A stretch of DNA of 64,000 bases, taken from Gluconobacter sp. Dm-62 (lineage in GTDB: Bacteria; Pseudomonadota; Alphaproteobacteria; Acetobacterales; Acetobacteraceae). Below, piece after piece: positions 34,615-43,790 of the stretch (position 1 is the stretch's first letter; each line of letters starts with the position of its first letter). A program made the translations under genes and the position numbers. The stretch lies in NCBI RefSeq assembly GCF_018256155.1, contig NZ_JAERLY010000012.1, positions 3,264 to 67,263 on the forward strand. The letters are read 5' to 3'. The notes under the pieces were generated by a model. The model saw nothing but the letters and a program-made list of their open reading frames with translations. It did not search any database and had not been told where the DNA came from.

Positions 34615-35108
34615 AAACCCGTCTTTTCTTTCCGTTGGCCCTCGCGGCCCTCATGACGGCCCCGGCTGCCTTGGCCGAAGACGACGGCGGACGCCAGATC
34701 GCGGCCTGCATGAAGGAGTCCGCTCATAACGCGCATGTGCCGACGGGTGTCATGCTGGTCCTGCTTTATGTCGAAGGCGGCCATCCCGGTCAGGCCGTGC
34801 AGAATACGAACGGGACGTCCGACCTTGGCCCCATGCAGGTCAACACAATCCATGTTCCCGAGATTGCGCGCCACTGGCACACCACCCCGTCCCGCGCCTA
34901 CGCGGCGTTGCGGAACAATTCCTGCGCCAATCTTGAAGCGGGCGGCTGGATCCTCGGTCAGGAAATGACCAAGGCCCGGGGCGACCTCTGGCAGGCCGTG
35001 GCAGGCTATCACTCCCATACGCCCCGCTTTGGCACGGCCTACCTGAAGCGCTTTTACGAGATGTCCCAGACCCTGATCCGCACCAGCCATCAAGGAGACC
35101 CGGCATGA
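34611..35108 (+). CDS. Lytic transglycosylase (SLT-type) for T4SS assembly
   Basis: 165 aa with a signal peptide (APAALAED). Catalytic Glu candidate in LLYVEGGHPGQ (about 48), followed by DLGPMQVNTIHVPEIA and late AVAGYHSHTPRFGTAYLKRFYEM, as in SLT-fold transglycosylases of transfer regions. It would open peptidoglycan for the channel. Overlaps trbA. Confidence 0.85.
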   Translation: MKTRLFFPLALAALMTAPAALAEDDGGRQIAACMKESAHNAHVPTGVMLVLLYVEGGHPGQAVQNTNGTSDLGPMQVNTIHVPEIARHWHTTPSRAYAALRNNSCANLEAGGWILGQEMTKARGDLWQAVAGYHSHTPRFGTAYLKRFYEMSQTLIRTSHQGDPA

Positions 35109-36253
35109 GTGGCACAGCTTCGCGGTCCTCAGGCACGCGCTCGTCAGGGGAAATCACCCTGATGCTGGCCGGTGTTGCGCTGTTGGGCATGGTTGTCCTG
35201 GCCTATATGGTCTGGTCAACATTCCACACCGAAATCAGCCGCTTTTACTGTGAGGCCCTGACTTGGCAGATCGGCATCCTGCCGAGTACGCCAGAGCTGG
35301 CCCACCTGAATATCCAGCTTCAACAGGCCCTGCACCATCCGGCATCCATTCGTCTGATTCAGCTCTATTACGGCCTGTCCATCGTCGGGATGCAACTTCG
35401 GTGGGTTGCGGTCCTAGTCGGTGGGATCTGCGCGGGCCTGTGCCTCTTCTTCGGGGAGAACAAGGCGCTGCGGGCCGTCCTCGATCTCGAAGGCCTGATT
35501 GCCGTGCAGGCAAAAATGTTTCCGACCCTGCGCGGGTTTGCCAAGCGCCGCATCACCCGGCTTGTTGCGCCGTCCACCGGGGCACCTCTTCCGGCCGATC
35601 CGGCTCTGACGGCCGACGAGTGGCGCAGCCGCTTTGCCACGGCCGCTGATGGCAGTTTCAGTGAGGTCTGCGCGCAGGAGGCTTTCGAGCGTCAGCTCGG
35701 CCCGCACTACACAACAGCCGGCCCCGTCGCGACGCCACCTGCGGCTCAGGTGCTCTTTGCGGCCTTTGCGCTGCACAAACTCAAGCGTCGCGATGAGGCC
35801 ATGACCCTGCTCGGTCAACTGTCTGAAGGTCTGGCAGACGCAGGACTTGATGGCGATACCGGCCCGAAGGTCAGTCTGAAGGTGCCCGCAGACGTTTTGA
35901 AGACCGCGCAGGACTTTCTTGCAGATCCCGATATGCAGGCCACGATCGCGCAGAGCTGTGACCGTCACGGATGGACCACGACCGCCCTCATGACGCTTCT
36001 GTGCGATGCCCGTTTTGAAGCTGGCGTGCTGGCGCCGCCTGCCTTCGCCATCGTCAAGCTGATCGACCGGCCGCTTTGGTACGCCCTGCACTCCCTGGGT
36101 TACCCGAGCGAAAACCCCAACGAAGACGTGCATCCCAATCCCCGGATCGAAGCCGCTGGCGCCCGCGCCCACTGGTCCGAGGAACAGCGCCTGCGTCGCC
36201 CCCTCTACATCCCGGTGCTTGATCGCGCCCTTTCCACGCTCCGCTCCGCCTGA
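35105..36253 (+). CDS. trbA: TrbA/DotM (IcmP) coupling-complex membrane protein
   Basis: 382 aa. Membrane helices near 18-38 (LMLAGVALLGMVVLAYMVW) and 98-115 (AVLVGGICAGLCLFFG), then a cytoplasmic domain ending in LIDRPLWYALHSLGYPSENPNEDVHPNPRIEAAGARAHW, diagnostic for DotM/TrbA. DotM and DotL form the substrate-receiving coupling complex. Confidence 0.9.
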   Translation: MSGTASRSSGTRSSGEITLMLAGVALLGMVVLAYMVWSTFHTEISRFYCEALTWQIGILPSTPELAHLNIQLQQALHHPASIRLIQLYYGLSIVGMQLRWVAVLVGGICAGLCLFFGENKALRAVLDLEGLIAVQAKMFPTLRGFAKRRITRLVAPSTGAPLPADPALTADEWRSRFATAADGSFSEVCAQEAFERQLGPHYTTAGPVATPPAAQVLFAAFALHKLKRRDEAMTLLGQLSEGLADAGLDGDTGPKVSLKVPADVLKTAQDFLADPDMQATIAQSCDRHGWTTTALMTLLCDARFEAGVLAPPAFAIVKLIDRPLWYALHSLGYPSENPNEDVHPNPRIEAAGARAHWSEEQRLRRPLYIPVLDRALSTLRSA

Positions 36254-36264
36254 AGGACAATTTC

Positions 36265-36699
36265 ATGACCCGCATCATTCTCCAGCATGGCCAGAACGCA
36301 CCCCTCACGCTCGACATCGAGGAGGGCAGCACGGCCCCGATCCATCTTCATTTCTCGCAAGCCCTGCCTGTCGCGGCCCCTCAGGCCGAGATCGCCCCGG
36401 TTGGACCTCAGGCCACTCCGGCCCGCAGGATCCGCCGCTTTCTGCCGGTTGCCGCGACAGCCGCCGTCTGCGCGGGTCTGTTGCTCACCTTTGGCGGCCT
36501 GCGCGCGTCAGCACCTGCGATGCCAGAGTCCGCGCCTCTTCCGCCGTTACCCTCCAGCGGCCCGCTGGAGACGCAGCCGCAAGCTCCGGCCCCCACGGCA
36601 CCACAGCAAATCCTGAAGGCCCTGCATCAGCCCGCCCATGTGGAAATGCCGCCGTCCACACCCGCACAGGCTGGCTCGCCGTTCGGTCTGGAGAACTAA
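36265..36699 (+). CDS. Single-pass membrane protein, hypothetical
   Basis: 144 aa. A short N-terminal domain, a membrane helix near 59-76 (FLPVAATAAVCAGLLLTFGG) and a Pro/Ala-rich periplasmic tail. Located between trbA and trbC, where a TrbB-like gene lies in IncI plasmids, but it has no thioredoxin motif. Function unknown. Confidence 0.55.
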   Translation: MTRIILQHGQNAPLTLDIEEGSTAPIHLHFSQALPVAAPQAEIAPVGPQATPARRIRRFLPVAATAAVCAGLLLTFGGLRASAPAMPESAPLPPLPSSGPLETQPQAPAPTAPQQILKALHQPAHVEMPPSTPAQAGSPFGLEN

Positions 36700-36703
36700 G
36701 GCC

Positions 36704-39019
36704 ATGACGGCTCGCAAGATTGGCGCACCGCTTGGCCATCAGCAGGTCGAGCGGGGGAAGACATACCGCGACACGCGCCCGTTCTGGACAAAGGCGAAAG
36801 AAGAGCTTCGCTCTCCTCTGGCCGGATGGCTTGGGTTCGTGGCGGTCGGTCTGGGCTGGTTCGTGCCTGCGCTTGATGGAGCGCTGATCCTCGCGGCGCC
36901 TGCCGTGGCAGCCTGGGTTGTCCTACGGCCCGAGCGTCTTCCGCTCCATATGCCGCGCTACAGCGGGCTGAAGGATGCGAACGATCTCAATCCTAAGGAT
37001 CGTAAGGCCCGCCAGGCCAACGGTATTCTTTATCTCGGCACAGAAGCGCGCACCCGTCGCCAGCTCTGGATGTCTTCGGACGCGGCCCGTCAGCACGCTG
37101 CCATTCCGGGCACCACCGGCTCCGGCAAGACCACGGCCATTGTCTCGTTGATGACGAACGCCCTCGCCCATGGTTCCGGCTGCATCCTTGTGGACGCCAA
37201 GGGCGACAACACAGTTTATGGCGATGTGCTGGCACTCGCACGGCGGTTCGGGCTCGATGACCAGGTGCTGGCGCTGAACTTTCTCGCCGCCTCCGGCACG
37301 CGGGATTCCAACACGTTCAATCCGTTTGCCACGGGAAACGCGGATGCCATCCGCGAAATGCTGGTCAGCCAGCTTGGCGAGCAGTCGGCCAATGATTCCA
37401 ACGGCGTCTTTCGTGACCGTGCTGTCGGCCTCATCGGCACAGTGGTTCCGGCCCTCGTCTGGATGCGCGACACACATGGCATCCCCATCAATATCGACGC
37501 GATCCGCTATGCCACCGACCTGCGCTGGATCGGCACTCTTGCGCGGCACAAGGTCTTCCTTATCCGCAATCCCGGATCCAATCAGGCCATCGAGCGCAGG
37601 GTCGAAGACATTCCGGACGATGTGCTGTGGCCGCTTCAGGCGTATCTCGGCGAACTGCCCGGCTATGATTCCTCTCTGGAATGGAACGCGCAGAAGGAAA
37701 ACAAGCCGTCCGAGCAGCACGGCTATGCCAAGATGTATTTCTCGCGCGTCTTCACCCAGCTTGGCGTCAGCCTCGGGCATATCTTCAGCGCCGAGACGGC
37801 CGACATCATCATGCGCGATGTAGTGCTGAACCGCCGCATCCTGATCGTCATCCTGCCGTCTTTGGAAAACTCGTCAGACAGTCTGGCAGGCTTGGGCAAA
37901 ATCGTCGTGGCCTCGCTGCGCGGTGTGATGGCCCAACTCCTCGGTGCGAAGCTGCACGGCTCTGCCAGCGAAGTGTTCAAGCTGAAGGCCGGTGCCGGTG
38001 ATGCGCCATTCCAGATCTTCTTCGATGAGCTGGCCGCCTATGTGACGGACGGCATGGACCGGATGCTCGCCATGGGCCGTGGCCTGAACTGCATGTTCTG
38101 GATCTCGTTCCAGGATCTGCCCGGCCTGACGGCCCGGATTGGCGAAAAGGCCTTCTCCCTTCTCGGCAACGCGAACCTGACCCATGCACTGCGGCTTCAG
38201 GATGCCATGAAGACCCGTGAGTGGCTGGAGCAGCAGGCCGACAAGGTGGAAGTCACACAGGCAACCCGCGTGGAGAACGATGGCTACGGATATTACAACG
38301 GCTCAGGCGCTGAGGTCCGCGAGGTCTCCCGTCTGCCCTGGAACGACCTGCAAAGCCTGATCGAGGGTGAGGCCGTCACGATGTTCGGCGGCCGGGTCAT
38401 TCATTCCAAGACCTTCTTTGCCGACAACAATGGACGCTCAGGCGAAGTACGACGCGCCCGTCCGGTCATGCTGCCGTCTCCCAAGACCGGCCATGGTGTG
38501 GATCCGGATGCCGAGACCTGGGGCATTGTCGAAACGCTGGAAAATGGCGACTTCCAGATCGAGACGGCCAGCTCGGCCTTCCCGCCAGCGGTCGCTGCCC
38601 TGATTGGCAGGATTGCGAATGAAAACCATCGGGACAGCAAGGCCCTCATGGGCGATGTCAGTACAAGCCTGACCGATCTGACGACTTACCTGCGGACCAC
38701 CTCAGCTCACGGTCATGGAGAAGGCAACACGCCGTTCGCGGGGATGCTGGCCTGGGGCCGCTTCCAGCGCGACGACAATAAGGACGAAAGCCTTGTGCCT
38801 GCGCAACCCATGGATGGGGCGTTTCTGGGGCAGATTGAGCAACTGGAGCGTCTTGTGGGCAGTCGGACAGGCCGAACGCCTCGTCGCCGTGCTGTGCTCG
38901 TTCTGGCGACACGTGATCAGCTCCGTGCCCTTCCGGCCAACACACCCAGAGCGAAAGGGGGTAGCGACAAGGAAATCTTGACTGCATTCCGTAGAGTAGG
39001 GGAAGGAATTCACGCATAA
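36704..39019 (+). CDS. trbC: TrbC/DotL (IcmO) type IV coupling ATPase
   Basis: 771 aa from ATG 36704. Two membrane helices near 40-80 (GWLGFVAVGLGWFVPAL, ALILAAPAVAAWVVL). Walker A GTTGSGKTTAIVS (about 137). RecA-type elements: CILVDAKGDN, FQIFFDELAAYV and GLNCMFWISFQDLPGL. DotL/TrbC recruits relaxase-DNA and protein substrates. It must accept a MobF relaxase here, whereas IncI systems normally use MobP. Confidence 0.9.
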   Translation: MTARKIGAPLGHQQVERGKTYRDTRPFWTKAKEELRSPLAGWLGFVAVGLGWFVPALDGALILAAPAVAAWVVLRPERLPLHMPRYSGLKDANDLNPKDRKARQANGILYLGTEARTRRQLWMSSDAARQHAAIPGTTGSGKTTAIVSLMTNALAHGSGCILVDAKGDNTVYGDVLALARRFGLDDQVLALNFLAASGTRDSNTFNPFATGNADAIREMLVSQLGEQSANDSNGVFRDRAVGLIGTVVPALVWMRDTHGIPINIDAIRYATDLRWIGTLARHKVFLIRNPGSNQAIERRVEDIPDDVLWPLQAYLGELPGYDSSLEWNAQKENKPSEQHGYAKMYFSRVFTQLGVSLGHIFSAETADIIMRDVVLNRRILIVILPSLENSSDSLAGLGKIVVASLRGVMAQLLGAKLHGSASEVFKLKAGAGDAPFQIFFDELAAYVTDGMDRMLAMGRGLNCMFWISFQDLPGLTARIGEKAFSLLGNANLTHALRLQDAMKTREWLEQQADKVEVTQATRVENDGYGYYNGSGAEVREVSRLPWNDLQSLIEGEAVTMFGGRVIHSKTFFADNNGRSGEVRRARPVMLPSPKTGHGVDPDAETWGIVETLENGDFQIETASSAFPPAVAALIGRIANENHRDSKALMGDVSTSLTDLTTYLRTTSAHGHGEGNTPFAGMLAWGRFQRDDNKDESLVPAQPMDGAFLGQIEQLERLVGSRTGRTPRRRAVLVLATRDQLRALPANTPRAKGGSDKEILTAFRRVGEGIHA

Positions 39020-39029
39020 CCCACCAGCG

Positions 39030-39057
39030 AACACGGGACAAAAAAGCGTCCCGTGTT
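39030..39057. terminator. Hairpin after trbC
   Basis: Perfect 10-bp stem AACACGGGAC/GTCCCGTGTT with an 8-base loop. No T-run follows, so termination is possible but not certain. Confidence 0.55.
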
Positions 39058-39111
39058 ATAGTAGGGATGAAATCTTGTCGTTTATCTCCGAAGTGCATTG
39101 AGTTATTGGGC

Positions 39112-40248
39112 ATGGCCGAAAATAAAAACCAACATTATGTTCCAAAATTTCTGCTTCGTAGATTCAGTGCAAACAATGACGAACGAAGTATAAATCAATA
39201 CAACAAAAAATCATCTAGATTAATTCCTCAATCCTCCATTGATGGTCAGTGTTCGAAACCTTATTTCTATGGACGAAACTTAGCAGTCGAGCGCTCTTTA
39301 ATGTCTTTAGAAGGGTTTTGGACGAAAATTACAAAAGATATTATAATAGATAAAATGATCGGCATTAGTAATGTAATTAATGTACTCCAAATGTTTTCTA
39401 TACAGAAATCGCGAACTTACGTGTCATCCAATGACACCAGGAAATTATATGAGGGGTCAGCAAAAAAGGTTATAAGGTACTTTCTGGATGCGGATGAACA
39501 AGAACGCCCCTCACCTATCATAAAAAACTCTCCTGTAATATCATTACATAATCATATACACGACTGGATATATTTATTTGATCTTTCGCAATATTTACTT
39601 ATAAATAAAACAAAAACTCCTTTCATTATCTCCGACGATCCCGTAGTGGAAACAAATCTATTTCTCCACCGTAGCGAATACGATCAGATAACAGGAATCG
39701 CTAAGGCTGGATTTCAATCTCTTCTTCCAATATCTCCAAATATTTGTATACTCGTACAAGATTCTTCAGTTTATCATTTAGATCATGAAAATGGATCCGT
39801 ATTCCTAAATAAGAATAGTGATATAATTAAAATAAACAAAGTTATTGCATCAAACTCTCATCAGAATTTCTACTTTAATGAAAAACTAATTGATAAAGAT
39901 ATACAGATATTAGCAGAAACCTCAAAAAGAGAACAACCAGCAATATCTTTCTTCGAATCAGAAGATTATTTTTCAGAGGGTGGGAAGATATCCAAATCAA
40001 TCTGCCATTACGGCAAACACCCCTCATCTATCCACTTAGACTTTTCTCTCCTAAAGCTCAAAAAACGGCCAAAATTTCATCACGAAGTGATTTCTGGCCA
40101 GCCATTACGAGATTACGAGTGGCATATGCTAGCGCGAGACCTTCAAAGGAAGGCGCACGCTAGTCGAAGCGACATTACGGTCGAGATGATCCGCGATCAT
40201 CCGCTTTTTCCTCACTTGGGAAAGTGGATAGAAAAGTACGTGAGATAG
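39112..40248 (+). CDS. DUF4238-family protein on an A+T-rich insert
   Basis: 378 aa from ATG 39112. MAENKNQHYVPKFLLRRFSANNDE and FGRNL-type region, then TPFIISDDPVV, follow the DUF4238 pattern (QHYVPxFxLRxF). The gene is far more A+T-rich than the flanking tra and relaxase genes and contains many ATA/AAA codons, which points to recent acquisition as cargo. Activity unknown; a defence or nuclease-like role has not been shown to my knowledge. Confidence 0.7.
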   Translation: MAENKNQHYVPKFLLRRFSANNDERSINQYNKKSSRLIPQSSIDGQCSKPYFYGRNLAVERSLMSLEGFWTKITKDIIIDKMIGISNVINVLQMFSIQKSRTYVSSNDTRKLYEGSAKKVIRYFLDADEQERPSPIIKNSPVISLHNHIHDWIYLFDLSQYLLINKTKTPFIISDDPVVETNLFLHRSEYDQITGIAKAGFQSLLPISPNICILVQDSSVYHLDHENGSVFLNKNSDIIKINKVIASNSHQNFYFNEKLIDKDIQILAETSKREQPAISFFESEDYFSEGGKISKSICHYGKHPSSIHLDFSLLKLKKRPKFHHEVISGQPLRDYEWHMLARDLQRKAHASRSDITVEMIRDHPLFPHLGKWIEKYVR

Positions 40249-40265
40249 GGACGAAATAGAGGAAG

Positions 40266-43200
40266 TCACATGCCTAATGTCAAATTTAATACTGACTGAA
40301 TCCTTTGACTACGCAAATCTTGTTCCCTTTCTGCAACAATTTCTCCTCGCAGAATATTTTCAATTTTCTGATCCAATTCCTTCAGCTTAGGCAAAGCGGC
40401 CTTCTTCAATGTTATCGCCTGCACGCGGCTGGCAACCTCGCGCCCATAATCCCGGCCCTCCTGCGCCATTTCCTCCTGCATCTTGCCGAGACGGATCAGC
40501 TCCTGAACGTGCTTTTCCCGTTCCTCCTGCGACGTGAAGGGCAGATCCATGCCAAGCGCCTTGTAGGGCTTATTGGACATACCCTTGGCCACATGATTCC
40601 ACAGATCGTCGCTGGTGATCTCCGTCGTATCACCGAGCGCGCGCCCGTTGCGCACGGCCTCAAACGTCGCGCCGTCTGAGATCATGGTCCAGGTCGTGCC
40701 CTTGGCCCGGCTTTCGGCCACGTAGGATGTAAACCCGGTTGCCGTTGCCACGCCTCGCGGAAGTGCGTTGATATGTTCGTCTGAGGTAAGGCCCTGGGCG
40801 GCATCAATGGTCATGGCATGACCGAAGCCTAGCAGGATCCGGCCGGTCTTGTGCTCCTTCAGCCGACGCCATTCAACATCCGCCTCCCGTCCGTCCTTCG
40901 TCCGGACTTTCAGGCCATCCTTGCCGTGCGAGACAACCTCCACGACATCCCCATTGTTGCCAACGGTGGTCCCTGTCCCTTGGACCACCCCCCAGGTGCG
41001 CCGGAACAGGCGCAGCTTATCGCCGGCAGCGACCTGAAGCTCATAGGTTTCGCCGCGCTGATCGACCGCATCGAGATTGACCTCATCGCGGGAGATTTCG
41101 CCACGCTCCTGCAGGATCCTGCGCACGGCGCGGCTGAGGTCGGCCGCGTCCTGGTTGGTCAGCGCCGACATGCTGATCCCGCGCTTTGATCCGGACGCAG
41201 CCAGCGCGTCACGGCGCGTGACATAAAGCTCGGCAATCTTTTGCAGAACCTCATCCTGATCGCCGCCGACTAGCCGGATCGTGCCGTCCTCGCGCTTCAT
41301 GTCGATAGCGCGGCGGACTTCCTCAAAGTGAAAGGCGTTGCGGGGATTATCCCAGTTTTCCTGATCCCGGTTGGCGTAGGCGGCCTTCCCTTTGGGGCGA
41401 CGCGCCTCCAGTGCATCCGCACTCGGCTTCTCGCCACGAAACAGTCCGGCGATCTCACGATTGCGGGCCGTTGTCTGGCGGACCGTGGACAGCAGCTCCG
41501 GCATATCCTCCTTGGCCAGAACCCTGCGTAGGATCTCGACAGTATCACCGGCCTCAATGGATTGAGCCTGCTCCCGGTCGCCCAAGGCCTTGATGGTGCA
41601 GCCGCTCGCGCGTTGCAGCTCCAGAAGCTGAAGCATCTGGCGCGGTGCGATCTGGCCGACCTCGTCAATGACCAGAACCGTGTTCTCGTCCACGGCCTGC
41701 TCGCCTTTCTCAAGGCGGCTGAGGAAGGGCATCATGGCGTAGCGCTGATGGATCCCGGCATCACCAAGCGCATCGGCCTGTCGCCAGGCCGTCGCAAGGC
41801 CGATGATCTCACGGCCCTTCTCCGAGAACCGGGTATCCCGCTTCCAGGCATCCACGAGCGGCTGAAGCAGCGTTGTCTTGCCAGAGCCGGCAACACCCGT
41901 GAGCATCGAAATCTTTCCGGCCTTCCCCAGGGCGTAGATCGCCGCCTTCTGGGACTGGCCGTGTTCGTTGTCGAAATCGAGGTCGCATCGCGCGATGGCC
42001 TCTGTGAGTTGGGCGTCCGAGAGGGAAGCACTGCGATCTGCGGAGGCCCGAACGGCCTCCTTGGCAAGGGTCTCCTCGACACGGATCTGTGCCGTGTTCG
42101 TCACGCGGACCCGGTCATTCTTCACGCACGACACAAGGCTGACCTGTTCGCCCCGAACCTCAAGGCCTTTGTCCTCGATCAGTTTGACGACCTGGTCGAT
42201 GTCTTCAATGCCCCCGGGGATGCCCGCTCCGATGAGGCCGCGAGCGGCGTACATCCTCAGCTTGTCATGATCGAGAACGGCTGCCGTCTCAAATTCCTTT
42301 CCCAGATGCTTGGCCGCGAACACATAGGCCTGCTCATGCCGGTCCGCGACAGATACCTCCGTGGCCTCAGCCGTGCCCATGACGCTGTGATGCTCCCAGC
42401 CAATCGCGGCGGCCCGTTCGCGCCAGGCCTGAACGTCGTCAGCGGATTCATTCTTCTTCTGCCTGTGCGCCAGACTGGCGGCCTTGAGCATCTTGTTTTT
42501 CAGCTCGGCCGTCATGGTATTCCAGTCGTGCCCCTCCTTCTCGGCATAGGCCCGAGCGGATCGCGTCACCTCGGCCGTGCGGCTGGAAAAAGCGTCACAG
42601 GCCTCCTGCGGAACGGCGGAGATAACGGTCGCCTGCTCCTTGGCGTCGTAGGACTGCGCAATCCCGAGTTTGCGCAGCTCATCCGCCAGTTCCGCCTGGA
42701 AGAAGGCTCCAAACTCATGCACGCGAGAGCGCAGGCGCTTGGTGTCCAGCGAGCCCACATGACCGCTCTCTGTCACAACCACATTGTAGAGCGAGTTATG
42801 GATGTGCATCTGCGGATCGCCCCCGGTCGGGGCCTCACGCAGATAGGTGGTATCGGTCTCGGCATCATGCAGGGTCAGGGTCGGGCGCGACGTGCGGTGA
42901 CGGTAGGACGTCCAGGCGACCTCCCCGGCTTCTTCTCCGTCTTCCCCACCGTGGCCACGTCGGGCAAAGCCAAGCTCGCGGGCCACATACTGCATGGTCG
43001 CGTCGTTGGCCCGTTGCACAGCGTTCCAGATGGCGGCCCCTTCGGCCTGCGTGGGCGCGAACTCGGCAGCCAGCGTGACCGACTTGTGCGGGGCCATGGT
43101 CAGATCATAGGCGCTGATCTTTCGCTTTGCCTGAGACCATTGATCGCCATTGTCAGCGCGCTTGCCCTCGAACAGGGCCGCAAGTGTTTCGGTCGTGGGC

Positions 43201-43433
43201 ATGGCGCGCCGATCCACGCCGAGTACGTCCGCCATCTGCTGGCTCATGCCCGGATTAAACGAGGCCCGGCCATCACGGCCGAGGTAGTAATTCGTGAGGC
43301 GCTGACCGTCGCCGTCAGGCACCTTGCCGGTATCCGTGCGGAAATCGTGCTCCGGATCCGGTGCGCCCTCGGTGAAGTATGCGGCCACGAACTTGCCGTT
43401 ACACTCCGCCGAAATCTTGCGGAAGGTCATCAT
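40266..43433 (-). CDS. MobF relaxase-helicase (TrwC/TraI-like)
   Basis: 1055 aa. N-terminal TrwC relaxase domain: catalytic Tyr candidates near the start (VAAYFTEG, Y19) and in LTNYYLGRDG, and the metal-binding DPQMHIHNSLYNVVV (about 215-230). Residues about 470-960 are a RecD-like SF1 helicase with Walker A GVAGSGKTTLL, VLVIDEVGQI and YVAESRAKGTT. It should nick oriT and unwind the transferred strand. Shares an operon with the next two genes. Confidence 0.92.
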   Translation of the reverse strand: MMTFRKISAECNGKFVAAYFTEGAPDPEHDFRTDTGKVPDGDGQRLTNYYLGRDGRASFNPGMSQQMADVLGVDRRAMPTTETLAALFEGKRADNGDQWSQAKRKISAYDLTMAPHKSVTLAAEFAPTQAEGAAIWNAVQRANDATMQYVARELGFARRGHGGEDGEEAGEVAWTSYRHRTSRPTLTLHDAETDTTYLREAPTGGDPQMHIHNSLYNVVVTESGHVGSLDTKRLRSRVHEFGAFFQAELADELRKLGIAQSYDAKEQATVISAVPQEACDAFSSRTAEVTRSARAYAEKEGHDWNTMTAELKNKMLKAASLAHRQKKNESADDVQAWRERAAAIGWEHHSVMGTAEATEVSVADRHEQAYVFAAKHLGKEFETAAVLDHDKLRMYAARGLIGAGIPGGIEDIDQVVKLIEDKGLEVRGEQVSLVSCVKNDRVRVTNTAQIRVEETLAKEAVRASADRSASLSDAQLTEAIARCDLDFDNEHGQSQKAAIYALGKAGKISMLTGVAGSGKTTLLQPLVDAWKRDTRFSEKGREIIGLATAWRQADALGDAGIHQRYAMMPFLSRLEKGEQAVDENTVLVIDEVGQIAPRQMLQLLELQRASGCTIKALGDREQAQSIEAGDTVEILRRVLAKEDMPELLSTVRQTTARNREIAGLFRGEKPSADALEARRPKGKAAYANRDQENWDNPRNAFHFEEVRRAIDMKREDGTIRLVGGDQDEVLQKIAELYVTRRDALAASGSKRGISMSALTNQDAADLSRAVRRILQERGEISRDEVNLDAVDQRGETYELQVAAGDKLRLFRRTWGVVQGTGTTVGNNGDVVEVVSHGKDGLKVRTKDGREADVEWRRLKEHKTGRILLGFGHAMTIDAAQGLTSDEHINALPRGVATATGFTSYVAESRAKGTTWTMISDGATFEAVRNGRALGDTTEITSDDLWNHVAKGMSNKPYKALGMDLPFTSQEEREKHVQELIRLGKMQEEMAQEGRDYGREVASRVQAITLKKAALPKLKELDQKIENILRGEIVAEREQDLRSQRIQSVLNLTLGM

Positions 43434-43756
43434 GGCGTGCGGCCGTCCTCTGCCTTCGGACGAACCTTACGGCCTTCAAGGAGGTCGTTGTTTCTAGCGG
43501 TCGTGTGGTCGATGCGCCTGATGACCGGCTCCTGATCCTTCATCAGCTCGACCAGGCGCGCAAGAATGTCGTCCAGTGTCGGGCCGTCTCCCTTCTCTGA
43601 AGGAGTCAGAAGCTCGATCAGGATACTCAGCTTTTCGCTGATGAACCGGATCTCCTCGCCCTGTTCGTCAGAGCGGGTGAGAAGGTGCTGAAGAAGCTCC
43701 CGATCCGAAACATCGGTCTCGGGAGCGCGGTCGGGGGTCTGGGTCTGATCTGTCAT
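43430..43756 (-). CDS. Small relaxosome-accessory candidate
   Basis: 108 aa from ATG 43756 (an ATG at 43780 is also in frame). Acidic N-terminus, then a helical coiled-coil-like region (LLQHLLTRSDEQGEEIRFISEKLSILIELL). Stop overlaps the relaxase start (ATGA). The position corresponds to trwA/trwB before trwC, but no ribbon-helix-helix is visible. Confidence 0.55.
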   Translation of the reverse strand: MTDQTQTPDRAPETDVSDRELLQHLLTRSDEQGEEIRFISEKLSILIELLTPSEKGDGPTLDDILARLVELMKDQEPVIRRIDHTTARNNDLLEGRKVRPKAEDGRTP

Positions 43757-43790
43757 GAGGGCAGGATAGAAAGCCCTCATGCGACTGAGA
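43757..43790 (-). promoter_or_regulatory. AGTCGCA box before the relaxase-accessory gene
   Basis: AGTCGCA (minus) at 43780-43786, with GAGGGC/GCCCTC able to pair right before the ATG at 43756. No clear SD. Confidence 0.45.

Noticed and set aside
41562-43535. A 657-residue plus-strand open frame opposite the relaxase
   Set aside because: Antisense shadow; the minus-strand frame has clear relaxase and helicase motifs.
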